From Aliivibrio fischeri (GTDB taxonomy: Bacteria > Pseudomonadota > Gammaproteobacteria > Enterobacterales > Vibrionaceae): 64,000 bases of DNA. A program made the translations under genes and the position numbers. The notes beneath the pieces are model-generated. The model was given only the letters and a program-made list of their open reading frames with translations. It made no database searches and was not told the DNA's origin. Positions 8,894-18,190 of this stretch are shown piece after piece (positions within the stretch are counted from its first letter, which is position 1; each line of letters opens with the position of its first letter). The stretch covers positions 1 through 64,000 of the forward strand of contig CP160630.1 of the NCBI GenBank assembly GCA_038993745.2, in the 5' to 3' direction.

Positions 8894-9910
8894 ATGCGTA
8901 ATTCATGTTATTTAAAATTAGTACCTGCTCTGTTTAGTTTCTATGCTATGTCAGCTAAAGCTGAGATTATTTATCCAAGTTTTTTCATTGGCGGTAGCTT
9001 AGGCTATCAATTAGCTGATGATGATAATTACAGTTATTCAGATCCAGGAGCTCCATCTTTTGGTATTAGCGCAGGGGTTCAATTTAATAATGATTGGCGT
9101 TGGGATATTGGATATCAACATTCTGATACGTTTGAAGCACGTCAAAATAATATAGAGTTGACACCTAGGTGGTTTGAAACAGCCTTGCGTTATGACTGGG
9201 AATTACAGAAAAACTATAAGGCGTATGCGCGATTGGGTGTAGCTTATTGGGATGTAGATAAAGAAATTAAAGGCATGGAAACTCGTTCAACTCAAGGAAT
9301 ATCTCCATTAGGAGAGGTGGGCGTTAGCTATGCTTTGACACCTAATATTGATATTGAAGGTGGTTTCAAATATATCAATGAAATTGGTGATAAATATACA
9401 GGAAGATATGATAACAATTCATTCGTCATTAACTTAAATTACAAATTTATTAATGAAAAGAAAGTTGTTCAGGTCGTTAAAAAGGAGTCTAAGCCTTTGC
9501 CTCCAAAGCCTGTTGTACCTGTTAAACCAGTTAAAAAAACAATTACTACGAATGAAGAGTCATATGTAACGTATTTTGCTTTTGCTAGTAGTAAAGTCAA
9601 TACAGGAAGTCTTGAGCTCAAAAAGGTACTAGATACCCTGAATAAATACCCTCAAAGTCGATTAATTTTGACTGGGAATACCGATTCTATTGGCTCTTAC
9701 GCTGCAAACCAACGATTGTCGCAAAAACGAGCTGATAGCGTCGCTCGCTTTTTTACTGATCGAGGTATTTCAATATCAAGAATAACGATTCGAGCAGATG
9801 GTGAAACTAATCCTGTAGCAAGTAATATCACTGCAGAAGGAAGAAGCCAGAATTTGCGTGTTGATATGAATATTCCAAGTTTTTCTTATGAAGAAGTGGC
9901 ATCAAAATGA
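8894..9910 (+). CDS. OmpA-family outer membrane protein
   Basis: The 338-residue protein has a signal peptide (to about AKA, residue 23), an eight-stranded OmpA-like beta-barrel (about 27-185), a proline/lysine linker (PLPPKPVVPVKPVKK) and a C-terminal OmpA peptidoglycan-binding domain (about 218-330). The last shows the typical LTGNTDSIGSYAANQRLSQKRADSV motif. It anchors the outer membrane to peptidoglycan. Its stop codon overlaps the start of the next gene by 4 bp (ATGA), so translation of the large Ig-repeat lipoprotein is probably coupled to it. Confidence 0.93.
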   Translation: MRNSCYLKLVPALFSFYAMSAKAEIIYPSFFIGGSLGYQLADDDNYSYSDPGAPSFGISAGVQFNNDWRWDIGYQHSDTFEARQNNIELTPRWFETALRYDWELQKNYKAYARLGVAYWDVDKEIKGMETRSTQGISPLGEVGVSYALTPNIDIEGGFKYINEIGDKYTGRYDNNSFVINLNYKFINEKKVVQVVKKESKPLPPKPVVPVKPVKKTITTNEESYVTYFAFASSKVNTGSLELKKVLDTLNKYPQSRLILTGNTDSIGSYAANQRLSQKRADSVARFFTDRGISISRITIRADGETNPVASNITAEGRSQNLRVDMNIPSFSYEEVASK

Positions 9911-12900
9911 TTAAATCAACAATGATTGTGTGGGTTAAATTGCTCACACTTTTTTTCACTGCTATAAGTTTGTTTGGATGTAATGCAGAAGATGCTTTTA
10001 GTGTCCCTTCAACAAATGATGGAAGTCAGAAAACTTTAGTTAGTATTCAAATATCGCCAGCTGAAAAATTGAGTTTTGGTAGAAGTGATTTACAAATCGC
10101 AAAGGGTAATAAGTTACCGTTATTAGCGATGGGTACATATAGTGATGGTTCAAATGAAAACATTACCGATAAGGTTGATTGGGCAAGTTCGGACCAGTTA
10201 ATTGTTAGTGTTTCTGGTGTTGGTATAACCCGAGGGGAAGCCGAAGGTCAAAGTGGGATTGTTGCCACTTTGGGGAATATCATTAGTAATGAGCTTGTTA
10301 TTTTAGTTAATCCTGCAGAGGCTGTTTCTGTCCAAATCACACCAGCATTGAAGAACATTCCTGTAGGTAGTTCTCAGCAGTATGAAGCGGTGGCAACTTA
10401 TACAGATGGAACAACTACGGTAGTTAATAATCATGAGCGTATAGAGTGGTTTGTATCTAGCCCAACAAAAGTCACGATGACTCCTACAGGCAAAGCTTCT
10501 GCTATTGGTGTCGGAAGTATGGAAATATTTGCTATGTTAGGCGACATAAAAAGTAACGTAGCTGATTTGATCGTAACAAATGCGGCAATAATGTCGATTC
10601 AAATTGAGCCAGCGGTTAAAGAGATCGCAAAAGGACATAAACAACAATACACGGCAATAGGTACGTTAAGTGATAATACGACTGAAGATGTTACTAATAA
10701 TGTTACTTGGGCTGTTGTTGGGGATGGTGTTTCTATCTCTGAGAGTGGTTTGGCAACTGGTAATGAAGTCGGAACTGTTAATATTGAAGCTTCTATCGGG
10801 GATGTTAGAAGTAATAAAGCCTCTTTAGACGTTACAGATGCTGTTGTAACAGTCCTCAATATTACGCCTTTAAATACAAGTATTGCTAAAGGGCGTTCTC
10901 AGCAATATGAGGCGGTAGCCACGTATTCTGATGGGGGAAAAGCGGATGTAACTACTCAAGTTACTTGGAATAGCTCTGATACTAGTACAGCAACAATAAC
11001 TAATGGCACTGCTAATGGAAGAGCTGTTGGAAGTACGACTATTAATGCCAGTTTTAATGGAGTTAATAGCGAAGATGCGATGTTATCAGTAACTGCTGCT
11101 GAGGTGGTTAGCCTTCAGGTTTCTCCTGCGGTTTATAGCCTTGCAAAAGGCACATCACATCAATATACAGCGACTGCGATTTATACTGATGGTAGCTCTG
11201 CTGTTGTTAGTAATGATGTTAGTTGGCTGAGCTCTGAATCAGAGATTGCAACTATTACTGTTGGTGGATTGGCTGTTGGTGTTAAAGTTGGTCAGATAAC
11301 AATAACTGCTTCTTTGGATTCAGTAGTGAGTAACGAAGCTGAATTAACGGTGACTTCCGCAGTATTACAGTCTATTCAAATTACTCCTGCTATGAAAAGT
11401 ATAGCTAAAGGAAATACTCAGCAATATGAAGCGCTAGGTACATACTCTGATGGTGGGGTGCAAGACATAAGCACATTGGTTAGTTGGAGTAGTTCTGACA
11501 CTAGCTTAGCAACTATTTCTGCTCAGGGTTTGGCTTCTGGTGTCTCTGTTGGTAATAATATTGATATTAAAGCTACTTTGGGAAGTACTACAAGTAATAC
11601 TGCTGTTTTAAATGTTACGGCAGCGGACGTAGTATCAATTCAGATTACACCACCGAGTGCAAGTGTCGCAAAAGGTAACTCTCAGCAATACACGGCGACG
11701 GCAACATACACAGATGCAACAACTGTAAATATCACAAGTTCAGTCAATTGGTTTAGTTCCGATACGTCATTAGCATCGATTACATCTGCTGGCTTGGCCA
11801 CTGGTATTAGTGAAGGTGAAGTTAATGTTCATGCAACATTTAATTCTGTTACTAGTAATAATGTAACGTTAACTGTTACTGCAGCAGAGCTAGAGTCTAT
11901 ACAGATTACGCCTCCTGTAATTAGTATCGCAAAAGGTAATACGCAACAATATGCGGCTACTGGTTATTATAGTGATGATCAGAATGTTGATATTACGGAT
12001 TCTGTTACTTGGATTAGTTCTAATCCTGCTTTAGTTACTATCTCTTCTGGAGTATCAGGTGGTTTGGCTAATGGTGATCATGAAGGACAAGTAAAAATTT
12101 CAGCGGAATTTAATTCAAATGTTAGTAATGAAGCTACTTTGTCAGTAACCGCAGCTAAAATAGTCTCTATTCAGGTAACTCCAGCAACAGTAAGTATCGC
12201 AGAGGGGAATACTCAGCAGTATTTGGCAACAGCAACTTATACTGATAATCGTACTGCTGATGTTACCAATTCTGTTAGTTGGTCTAGTTCTGATACTGAT
12301 TTAGCAACTATCGATGCTCGAGGCTTAGCTACTGGTGTTGGTGTCGGCGAGGTACAAGTTATTGCAGTGAAAGATGGTATTTCAAGCAATGAGGCAATAT
12401 TAACTGTTATTAGTGCTAGTGTTGTTTCAATTCAGGTCACACCTCCTACGAAGAGTATTGCGAAAGGAGATACCCAACAGTATGTCGCGATGGCTACTTA
12501 TAATAACAGCACAACAAAAGATGTAAGTAATAGTGTTAGTTGGTCTAGCTCAAACTCTGGGCTTGCAACTATTACCTCAGAAGGTTTGGCTACTGGAGTT
12601 ACTGAAGGTGTTGTTACTATTAATGCTTCTTTAAATGGAGTAACCAGTAATTCGGCATCTTTAACTATAACATCAGCGGTTATTCGTTCTCTGCAAATAA
12701 CGCCAGCGGTTCAGAGTATTCCTAAAGGTAGTCAACATCAGTATACAGCAATAGCAACATACTCGGATAATTCGACATTAGATGTGACAGGGCGAGTTAA
12801 TTGGAATTCATCTGATCGTGGTATTGCAACTATTACAAGTACGGGGTTAGCGCAAGGTGTTATTGAAGGCGAAGTATCAATTACTGGTTCTTTAAATGGA

Positions 12901-14175
12901 ATTAGCGGTAATGATGCTACATTGACTGTGACTGCTGTAGCTATTCAGTCTCTTGTACTTACACCTGAAACGGCTAGTATTGTTCGTGGTACAACTCAGC
13001 AATATTCGGCAATTGCAACGTATAGTGATAACTCAACGATTGATGCAACATTAACGGGTAGTTGGTCTTCGTCTTCTTCAAGGGTTGCCACTATTAATCG
13101 CGGGGTAGCAAGTGGTGTCCGTGTTGGTCAAACGGATATTCAGGTATGGTTCGATGGGATATTGAGTAATGTAGCAAGCCTTACTGTTACAGATCCTGTT
13201 TTAGTTTCTTTGGATATTTCGCCAGAGACGACCTCTATAGTAAGAGGTGGTACTCAGCGTTTTGTTGCTGTAGGTACTTATAGTGATTCAAGAATTTCTG
13301 TTTTAACTAATCTTGTTAGTTGGAATAGTGATGCCTCTATTGCCACTATTTCTGATTCTGGGCTTGCAACTGGGGTTGGGGTTGGAAGTACAGCGATAAA
13401 GGCAACTTTGAACGGTGTACAAAGTAATACGGTAAATCTAAGTGTTACTGCCCCTGTGCTGAATGGCATTGCTGTGACTCCAGTAAGTTCCTCTGTTTCG
13501 AAGGGAGCAACTAAGCAGTTTACTGCAATGGCTGAATATAGCGGTGGTGCGCCTTCTGTAGATATAACGGACACTGTTGATTGGCATGTATCAGATACTT
13601 CTATAGCAACAATAAGTTTGACAGGTGAAGTTACTGGTGTGGCTGTTGGTCTGGTGAAAGTGACAGCAACTCAAGGGAATATTAGTAGTAATGAAGCAAG
13701 TTTAACTGTTGATGATGAGCGATTAATTCCTACATTACCTGATGGAAATAACGTTTGGCTTCCACCACAAGAGTTTGGTTGGTATGAAGATAATTTAGGC
13801 ATTACACCTGATGGTCAATATACTGAAGACGGTGTTAGTGGGCCTAATGGAAAATCTATTGGATTGTTCACTTTTGCAAATGCAAGAGCTGTGTGTTTTA
13901 AATTGAATTCAAGCCCTGCGGGTGGAGGATTTACCAGTTGGACTCTTCCATTACGAGACCATTTTGATAATTTGACTCGATTTAACAGTAATATGTTTGT
14001 AGACCATGGTTGGCCTGCTGGCAGATTAGTATGGAGTGGTACTGCTAACCCTGATTTTCCTGTGGCCTCTGGAAATTTGATTATGTTTGACTTAACTAAA
14101 CAAGGACCAAATAATACAGAGAATGGACTTTCAACTGATTTATATTATGTGGCTTGTGATAGATTTAATAGATAA
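9907..14175 (+). CDS. Giant bacterial Ig-like (Big_2) repeat lipoprotein
   Basis: The 1422-residue protein has a signal peptide ending in a lipobox (SLFGCN), so it is lipid-anchored. Fourteen Ig-like group 2 repeats of about 87 residues follow, each opening with a version of SIQITPAVxSIAKG and containing W-SSDTSIATI-GLATGV. The last 140 residues form a different domain starting at LPDGNNVWLPPQEFGWYEDN and ending VACDRFNR, rich in W, G and with two cysteines. Big_2 domains occur in adhesins such as intimin and invasin and form long rods. It overlaps the OmpA-like gene by 4 bp, pointing to a shared role in surface attachment. The repeats here are diverged, unlike those of the gene at 14818. The C-terminal domain is not recognised. 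Confidence 0.88.
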   Translation: MIKSTMIVWVKLLTLFFTAISLFGCNAEDAFSVPSTNDGSQKTLVSIQISPAEKLSFGRSDLQIAKGNKLPLLAMGTYSDGSNENITDKVDWASSDQLIVSVSGVGITRGEAEGQSGIVATLGNIISNELVILVNPAEAVSVQITPALKNIPVGSSQQYEAVATYTDGTTTVVNNHERIEWFVSSPTKVTMTPTGKASAIGVGSMEIFAMLGDIKSNVADLIVTNAAIMSIQIEPAVKEIAKGHKQQYTAIGTLSDNTTEDVTNNVTWAVVGDGVSISESGLATGNEVGTVNIEASIGDVRSNKASLDVTDAVVTVLNITPLNTSIAKGRSQQYEAVATYSDGGKADVTTQVTWNSSDTSTATITNGTANGRAVGSTTINASFNGVNSEDAMLSVTAAEVVSLQVSPAVYSLAKGTSHQYTATAIYTDGSSAVVSNDVSWLSSESEIATITVGGLAVGVKVGQITITASLDSVVSNEAELTVTSAVLQSIQITPAMKSIAKGNTQQYEALGTYSDGGVQDISTLVSWSSSDTSLATISAQGLASGVSVGNNIDIKATLGSTTSNTAVLNVTAADVVSIQITPPSASVAKGNSQQYTATATYTDATTVNITSSVNWFSSDTSLASITSAGLATGISEGEVNVHATFNSVTSNNVTLTVTAAELESIQITPPVISIAKGNTQQYAATGYYSDDQNVDITDSVTWISSNPALVTISSGVSGGLANGDHEGQVKISAEFNSNVSNEATLSVTAAKIVSIQVTPATVSIAEGNTQQYLATATYTDNRTADVTNSVSWSSSDTDLATIDARGLATGVGVGEVQVIAVKDGISSNEAILTVISASVVSIQVTPPTKSIAKGDTQQYVAMATYNNSTTKDVSNSVSWSSSNSGLATITSEGLATGVTEGVVTINASLNGVTSNSASLTITSAVIRSLQITPAVQSIPKGSQHQYTAIATYSDNSTLDVTGRVNWNSSDRGIATITSTGLAQGVIEGEVSITGSLNGISGNDATLTVTAVAIQSLVLTPETASIVRGTTQQYSAIATYSDNSTIDATLTGSWSSSSSRVATINRGVASGVRVGQTDIQVWFDGILSNVASLTVTDPVLVSLDISPETTSIVRGGTQRFVAVGTYSDSRISVLTNLVSWNSDASIATISDSGLATGVGVGSTAIKATLNGVQSNTVNLSVTAPVLNGIAVTPVSSSVSKGATKQFTAMAEYSGGAPSVDITDTVDWHVSDTSIATISLTGEVTGVAVGLVKVTATQGNISSNEASLTVDDERLIPTLPDGNNVWLPPQEFGWYEDNLGITPDGQYTEDGVSGPNGKSIGLFTFANARAVCFKLNSSPAGGGFTSWTLPLRDHFDNLTRFNSNMFVDHGWPAGRLVWSGTANPDFPVASGNLIMFDLTKQGPNNTENGLSTDLYYVACDRFNR

Positions 14176-14190
14176 TTAAATATAGTATTG

Positions 14191-14224
14191 AAACCGAGTA
14201 TGTTATGTACTCGGTTTTTTTATA
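14191..14224 (+). terminator. Terminator after the Ig-repeat lipoprotein
   Basis: Arms AAACCGAGTA and TACTCGGTTT pair around a 7-nt loop, followed by a T-run. Confidence 0.9.
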
Positions 14225-14287
14225 TTTACAAGTTGATTTATTTATATTTGTTTTAGATTCTACATTCTTATTTTTTATATTGTTTGG

Positions 14288-14490
14288 GTGCAAATCTGAA
14301 GATTGTTTTAAAAATACAAGCTATCGAGTGAGCCTTGCAAAGGGCAATAGCCAATAATACGCAGCAGTGGGGAGTTATAGTGATGGTAGGTCGGAGGATA
14401 TTAGTGAGGCACGTATCATCTACAGCTATTGCTACCATTACTGCTCGTTATGATAGGTATACAGCAACTGCAGTATTTACAGTAAGATAA
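14288..14490 (+). pseudogene. Decayed remnant of a third Ig-repeat lipoprotein gene
   Basis: Short stretches match the neighbouring genes. GCKSEDCFKN resembles the lipobox and following residues of both (GCNAEDAF, GCNSEEAF). VSLAKGNSQ, a TAA stop at 14355-14357, then YAAVGSYSDGRSEDIS match the Ig repeat, the stop replacing a conserved Gln codon. A degraded stretch containing SIATI-like sequence in shifted frames ends in a TV-type strand and TAA at 14488. The intact terminator that follows (14511) supports a former transcription unit. Most of the gene is lost by internal deletion. Confidence 0.72.
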
Positions 14491-14510
14491 CGAATAAATA
14501 TTTTAGTAGA

Positions 14511-14539
14511 AAAGCCGAATATTATATGCGGCTTTTTTT
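14511..14539 (+). terminator. Terminator after the decayed Ig gene
   Basis: Arms aaagccg and cggcttt are followed by T7. It has outlived the gene it once served. Confidence 0.8.
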
Positions 14540-14817
14540 ATGGAATATTATTAATTAAGAGGCCTTGAATATAAAGATTTAAGGCTCTGTCATAGGGTTA
14601 ACTAAATGACTTCATTATTAAATGAAGAAGGTTTTTATTGGATGGAGATACTTCTAAACTAATAATTTTTAACGTATCTATTATTTAAATTTGACGAAAA
14701 GTAAGCATATTATATTTATTTGCATTTATTGTTGTTATTTTGCACTTTTGACTAGATCTTTCACTTATTCTATCACTAATACTTATTGCTCTTTATTATA
14801 AAATAGGCTAGGTATAT
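14540..14817. other. Intergenic region before the second Ig lipoprotein
   Basis: AT-rich DNA with no gene. It presumably holds the promoter of the gene at 14818. No operator is evident. Confidence 0.4.
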
Positions 14818-17800
14818 ATGAATAAAATAAAGTGTAATTATATTTTTAGTTTGAAAATAAACTATTGTTTTTTACGAGGTGTAGTTTTATCCATTATTTT
14901 TCTCTTTTTATATGGGTGTAATTCTGAGGAGGCTTTTAATGACAATATTATTGAAAATAAAAAAGAATTAGTTAATATTCAAATATTGCCAGTTAAAAAT
15001 ATAACTCTTGGGATGAGTGATTTAAAAATAGTAAAAGGTGGTTATCAGGCATTTGTTGCTATTGGTTTTTATAATGATGATTCTAGTGAAAATATTAGTG
15101 ATGAGGTATTTTGGAGTAGCACATTTTCTGAAATTGCAACGATAACAGAAATCGGAATTGCAAAGGGACTTGATGTAGGAATTACCTCTATTAAAGCGAT
15201 AAAAGATGGGATCATTAGTAACGAATTGAGCTTAACGGTAACGGCCGCAGCGTTAGAGAGTATTCAAATAACGCCAGCAGTAGTGAGTCTTGCCAAAGGC
15301 AATAGCCAACAGTACACGGCGATGGGGTTTTACAGTGATGAAACTAGTCGAGATCTAACTCAAGAGGTGTCATGGCGCAGCCGTGATACGTCAATCGCTA
15401 CCATCAGTGAAGTTGGGTTAGTCGTTGGTGTGGGGGTTGGAAATTCAATTATCACTGCAGTAAAAGATGGAGTGGTGAGTAACGATGGACGGTTAACGGT
15501 AACGGCCGCGGCGTTAGAAAGTATTCAAATAACGCCTGCAGTGGTGAGCTTTGCAAAGGGAAATAGCCAACAGTACACGGCGATGGGGTTTTACAGTGAT
15601 GAAACCAGTCGAGAATTAACCCAAGAGGTGTCATGGCGTAGCCGTGATACATCAATCGCTACCATCAGTGAAGCTGGGTTAGCCATTGGTGTGGGCGTCG
15701 GAAATTCAACGATCACAGCAGTAAAAGATGGTGTGATGAGTAACGATGGGCGATTAACGGTTACGGCCGCAGCGTTAGAAAGTATTCAAATAACGCCAGC
15801 AGTAGTGAGTCTTGCTAAAGGCAATAGCCAACAGTACACGGCGATGGGGTTTTACAGTGATGAAACCAGTCGAGAATTAACCCAAGAGGTGTCATGGCGT
15901 AGCCGCGATACGTCAATCGCCACCATCAGTGAAGTTGGGTTAGTCGTTGGTGTGGATGTTGGAAATTCAACGATCACAGCAGTAAAAGATGGGGTTGTTA
16001 GCAATGATGGACGCTTAACGGTCACGACAGCAGCGTTAGAGAGTATTCAAATAACGCCAGCAGTAGTGAGTCTTGCCAAAGGCAATAGTCAACAGTACAC
16101 GGCGATGGGGTTTTACAGTGATGAAACCAGTCGAGAATTAACCCAAGAGGTGTCATGGCGTAGCCGTGATACGTCAATCGCTACCATCAGTGAAGCAGGA
16201 TTAGTGGTTGGTGTGGGTGTTGGCAATTCAACGATCACAGCAGTAAAAGATGGGGTGATGAGTAACGATGGACGGTTAACGGTCACGGCCGCAGCGCTAG
16301 AGAGTATTCAAATAACCCCAGCAGTGGTGAGTCTTGCCAAAGGCAATAGCCAACAGTATACAGCGATGGGGTTTTACAGTGATGAAACCAGTCGAGAATT
16401 AACCCAAGAGGTGTCATGGCGTAGCCGTGATACGTCAATCGCCACCATCAGTGAAGCCGGGTTAGTGGTTGGTGTAGGTGTTGGTAATTCAACGATCACA
16501 GCAGTAAAAGATGGGGTGATGAGTAACGATGGACGGTTAACGGTCACGGCGGCGGCGTTAGAGAGCATTCAAATAACCCCAGCAGTGGTGAGTCTTGCCA
16601 AAGGCAACAGCCAACAGTACACAGCGATGGGGTTTTACAGTGATGAAACCAGTCGAGAATTAACCCAAGAGGTGTCATGGCGTAGCCGTGATACGTCAAT
16701 CGCCACCATCAGTGACGTTGGGTTAGTGGTTGGTGTGGGTGTGGGCAATTCAACGCTCACTGCAGTAAAAGATGGGGTGATGAGTAACGATGGACGGTTA
16801 ACGGTCACGACAGCTGCGCTAGAAAGCATTCAAATAACGCCAGCAGTGGTGAGCCTTGCCAAAGGCAACAGCCAACAGTACACAGCGATGGGGTTTTACA
16901 GTGATGAAACCAGTCGAGAATTAACCCAAGAGGTGTCATGGCGCAGCCGTGATACGTCAATCGCTACCATCAGTGACGTTGGGTTAGTCGTTGGTGTGAG
17001 TGCTGGAAATTCAACGATCACAGCAGTAAAAGATGGTGTGATGAGTAACGATGGACGGTTAACGGTTACGGCCGCAGCGTTAGAGAGTATTCAAATAACG
17101 CCAGCAGTAGTGAGTCTTGCCAAAGGCAACAGCCAACAGTACACAGCGATGGGATTTTACAGTGATGAAACCAGTCGAAATATCTCCAATGAAGTGTCGT
17201 GGCGTAGTAGCGCAATAGCGGTTGCGATCATTAGTGGGCAAGGCATGGCAGTCGGTGTGGACGTTGGCGAAACTATCGTCAGTGCAGTAAAAGATGGGGT
17301 GGTGAGTAACCGAGCTAATCTTATTGTTAGTGAAGCCGTTTTAGAATCAATTATAATTTCTCCTATAAATGCATCAATAATCAAAGGTAGCATATTGCAG
17401 CATGCTGCTACTGGAATTTATAGTGATGGCGCCAGCCAAGATTTGACTCGAGAGGTATCATGGCGAAGCAGTGATACGTCAATCGCTACCATCAGTGAAG
17501 CGGGAGTAGCCGTGGGCGTGGATGTAGGAAGCTCAACCATCACTGCCGTGAAAGATGGAATATTAAGTAACGATGGACGTTTAACTGTAATCGCTATATC
17601 TGAACCTGTAAATTATTTTGTAAGTGTGAAGCCTAAACATTCGGTTATATTTGTTGGAGGAGAGCAGCAGTTTGAAGCTGAGCTTGTGTATGATGATGGT
17701 TCTAGAGAGATCTTGCCAAATAGCAGAGTGATGTGGAATAGCTCTGCATTTAATATTGCAACAATAACGAATATTGGTCGGGCTAAAGGTATTGTTGATG

Positions 17801-18141
17801 GTGGAACGCGAATACAAGCGACGTTAGTTGATAATGTTAATGTGTGGGGAGAAACAACATTAAGTGTTATTAATGTTCAATCATTATTCGCATATACTAT
17901 TAATGTTACCGGAGGCGTTGTTTTAAATTATGGTGATAGATTAGGATTAACTGTTACTGGTTTGTATAGTTTATCAAATAGTGGGTTCGTTGATTTAACA
18001 TATACTTCTATATGGACTAGTTCAGATCATAATGTCATTAGAATGGAAGGGCCTGTAGCGTACGCAGTTGGCTTCGGCTCTGCAACAATTACAGCTACCT
18101 ATGAAGGTAGGGTAAGTTCTGTTGAATTAACGGTAAGATAA
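14818..18141 (+). CDS. Bacterial Ig-like lipoprotein with near-identical tandem repeats
   Basis: The 1107-residue protein has an N-terminal membrane segment ending in a lipobox (LYGCN). It is built almost wholly of Ig-like group 2 repeats. After one diverged repeat, seven 87-residue units from about 15247 to 17077 are nearly identical (ALESIQITPAVVSLAKG ... DGRLTVTA), differing at a handful of positions. An eighth copy is identical in its first half and diverged in its second. Three more diverged repeats complete the protein; there is no separate C-terminal domain as in its neighbour. It is probably a surface rod or adhesin on the outer membrane. Near-identity at DNA level predicts frequent repeat gain and loss. 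A bidirectional terminator follows. Confidence 0.88.
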   Translation: MNKIKCNYIFSLKINYCFLRGVVLSIIFLFLYGCNSEEAFNDNIIENKKELVNIQILPVKNITLGMSDLKIVKGGYQAFVAIGFYNDDSSENISDEVFWSSTFSEIATITEIGIAKGLDVGITSIKAIKDGIISNELSLTVTAAALESIQITPAVVSLAKGNSQQYTAMGFYSDETSRDLTQEVSWRSRDTSIATISEVGLVVGVGVGNSIITAVKDGVVSNDGRLTVTAAALESIQITPAVVSFAKGNSQQYTAMGFYSDETSRELTQEVSWRSRDTSIATISEAGLAIGVGVGNSTITAVKDGVMSNDGRLTVTAAALESIQITPAVVSLAKGNSQQYTAMGFYSDETSRELTQEVSWRSRDTSIATISEVGLVVGVDVGNSTITAVKDGVVSNDGRLTVTTAALESIQITPAVVSLAKGNSQQYTAMGFYSDETSRELTQEVSWRSRDTSIATISEAGLVVGVGVGNSTITAVKDGVMSNDGRLTVTAAALESIQITPAVVSLAKGNSQQYTAMGFYSDETSRELTQEVSWRSRDTSIATISEAGLVVGVGVGNSTITAVKDGVMSNDGRLTVTAAALESIQITPAVVSLAKGNSQQYTAMGFYSDETSRELTQEVSWRSRDTSIATISDVGLVVGVGVGNSTLTAVKDGVMSNDGRLTVTTAALESIQITPAVVSLAKGNSQQYTAMGFYSDETSRELTQEVSWRSRDTSIATISDVGLVVGVSAGNSTITAVKDGVMSNDGRLTVTAAALESIQITPAVVSLAKGNSQQYTAMGFYSDETSRNISNEVSWRSSAIAVAIISGQGMAVGVDVGETIVSAVKDGVVSNRANLIVSEAVLESIIISPINASIIKGSILQHAATGIYSDGASQDLTREVSWRSSDTSIATISEAGVAVGVDVGSSTITAVKDGILSNDGRLTVIAISEPVNYFVSVKPKHSVIFVGGEQQFEAELVYDDGSREILPNSRVMWNSSAFNIATITNIGRAKGIVDGGTRIQATLVDNVNVWGETTLSVINVQSLFAYTINVTGGVVLNYGDRLGLTVTGLYSLSNSGFVDLTYTSIWTSSDHNVIRMEGPVAYAVGFGSATITATYEGRVSSVELTVR
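15247..17077 (+). repeat. Seven 261-bp near-identical tandem repeats inside the Ig gene
   Basis: The phrase attcaaataacgccagcagt and its close variants recur every 261 bp. Copies differ mostly by synonymous single bases (ggt/gga, acg/aca) and a few residue swaps (SEAG, SEVG, SDVG). The period is an exact 87 codons, so copy changes keep the frame. Such arrays are prone to collapse in short-read assembly. Confidence 0.93.
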
Positions 18142-18155
18142 GTTATTTTTTTGAT

Positions 18156-18190
18156 AAAGCCGCCTCGAATTATTAGAGAGCGGCTTTTAT
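18156..18190. terminator. Bidirectional terminator
   Basis: Arms AAAGCCGC (18156-18163) and GCGGCTTT (18180-18187) enclose a 16-nt loop. It lies between the convergent Ig gene and the Cys-His-Asp protein gene. Confidence 0.8.

Noticed and set aside
15247..17077. Regular repeats considered as a CRISPR array
   Set aside because: The period is 261 bp, there are no unique spacers, and the repeats encode a protein domain in frame.
15452..17393. Several minus-strand frames inside the Ig-repeat gene
   Set aside because: They recur with the 261-bp period and are antisense shadows of the repeats.
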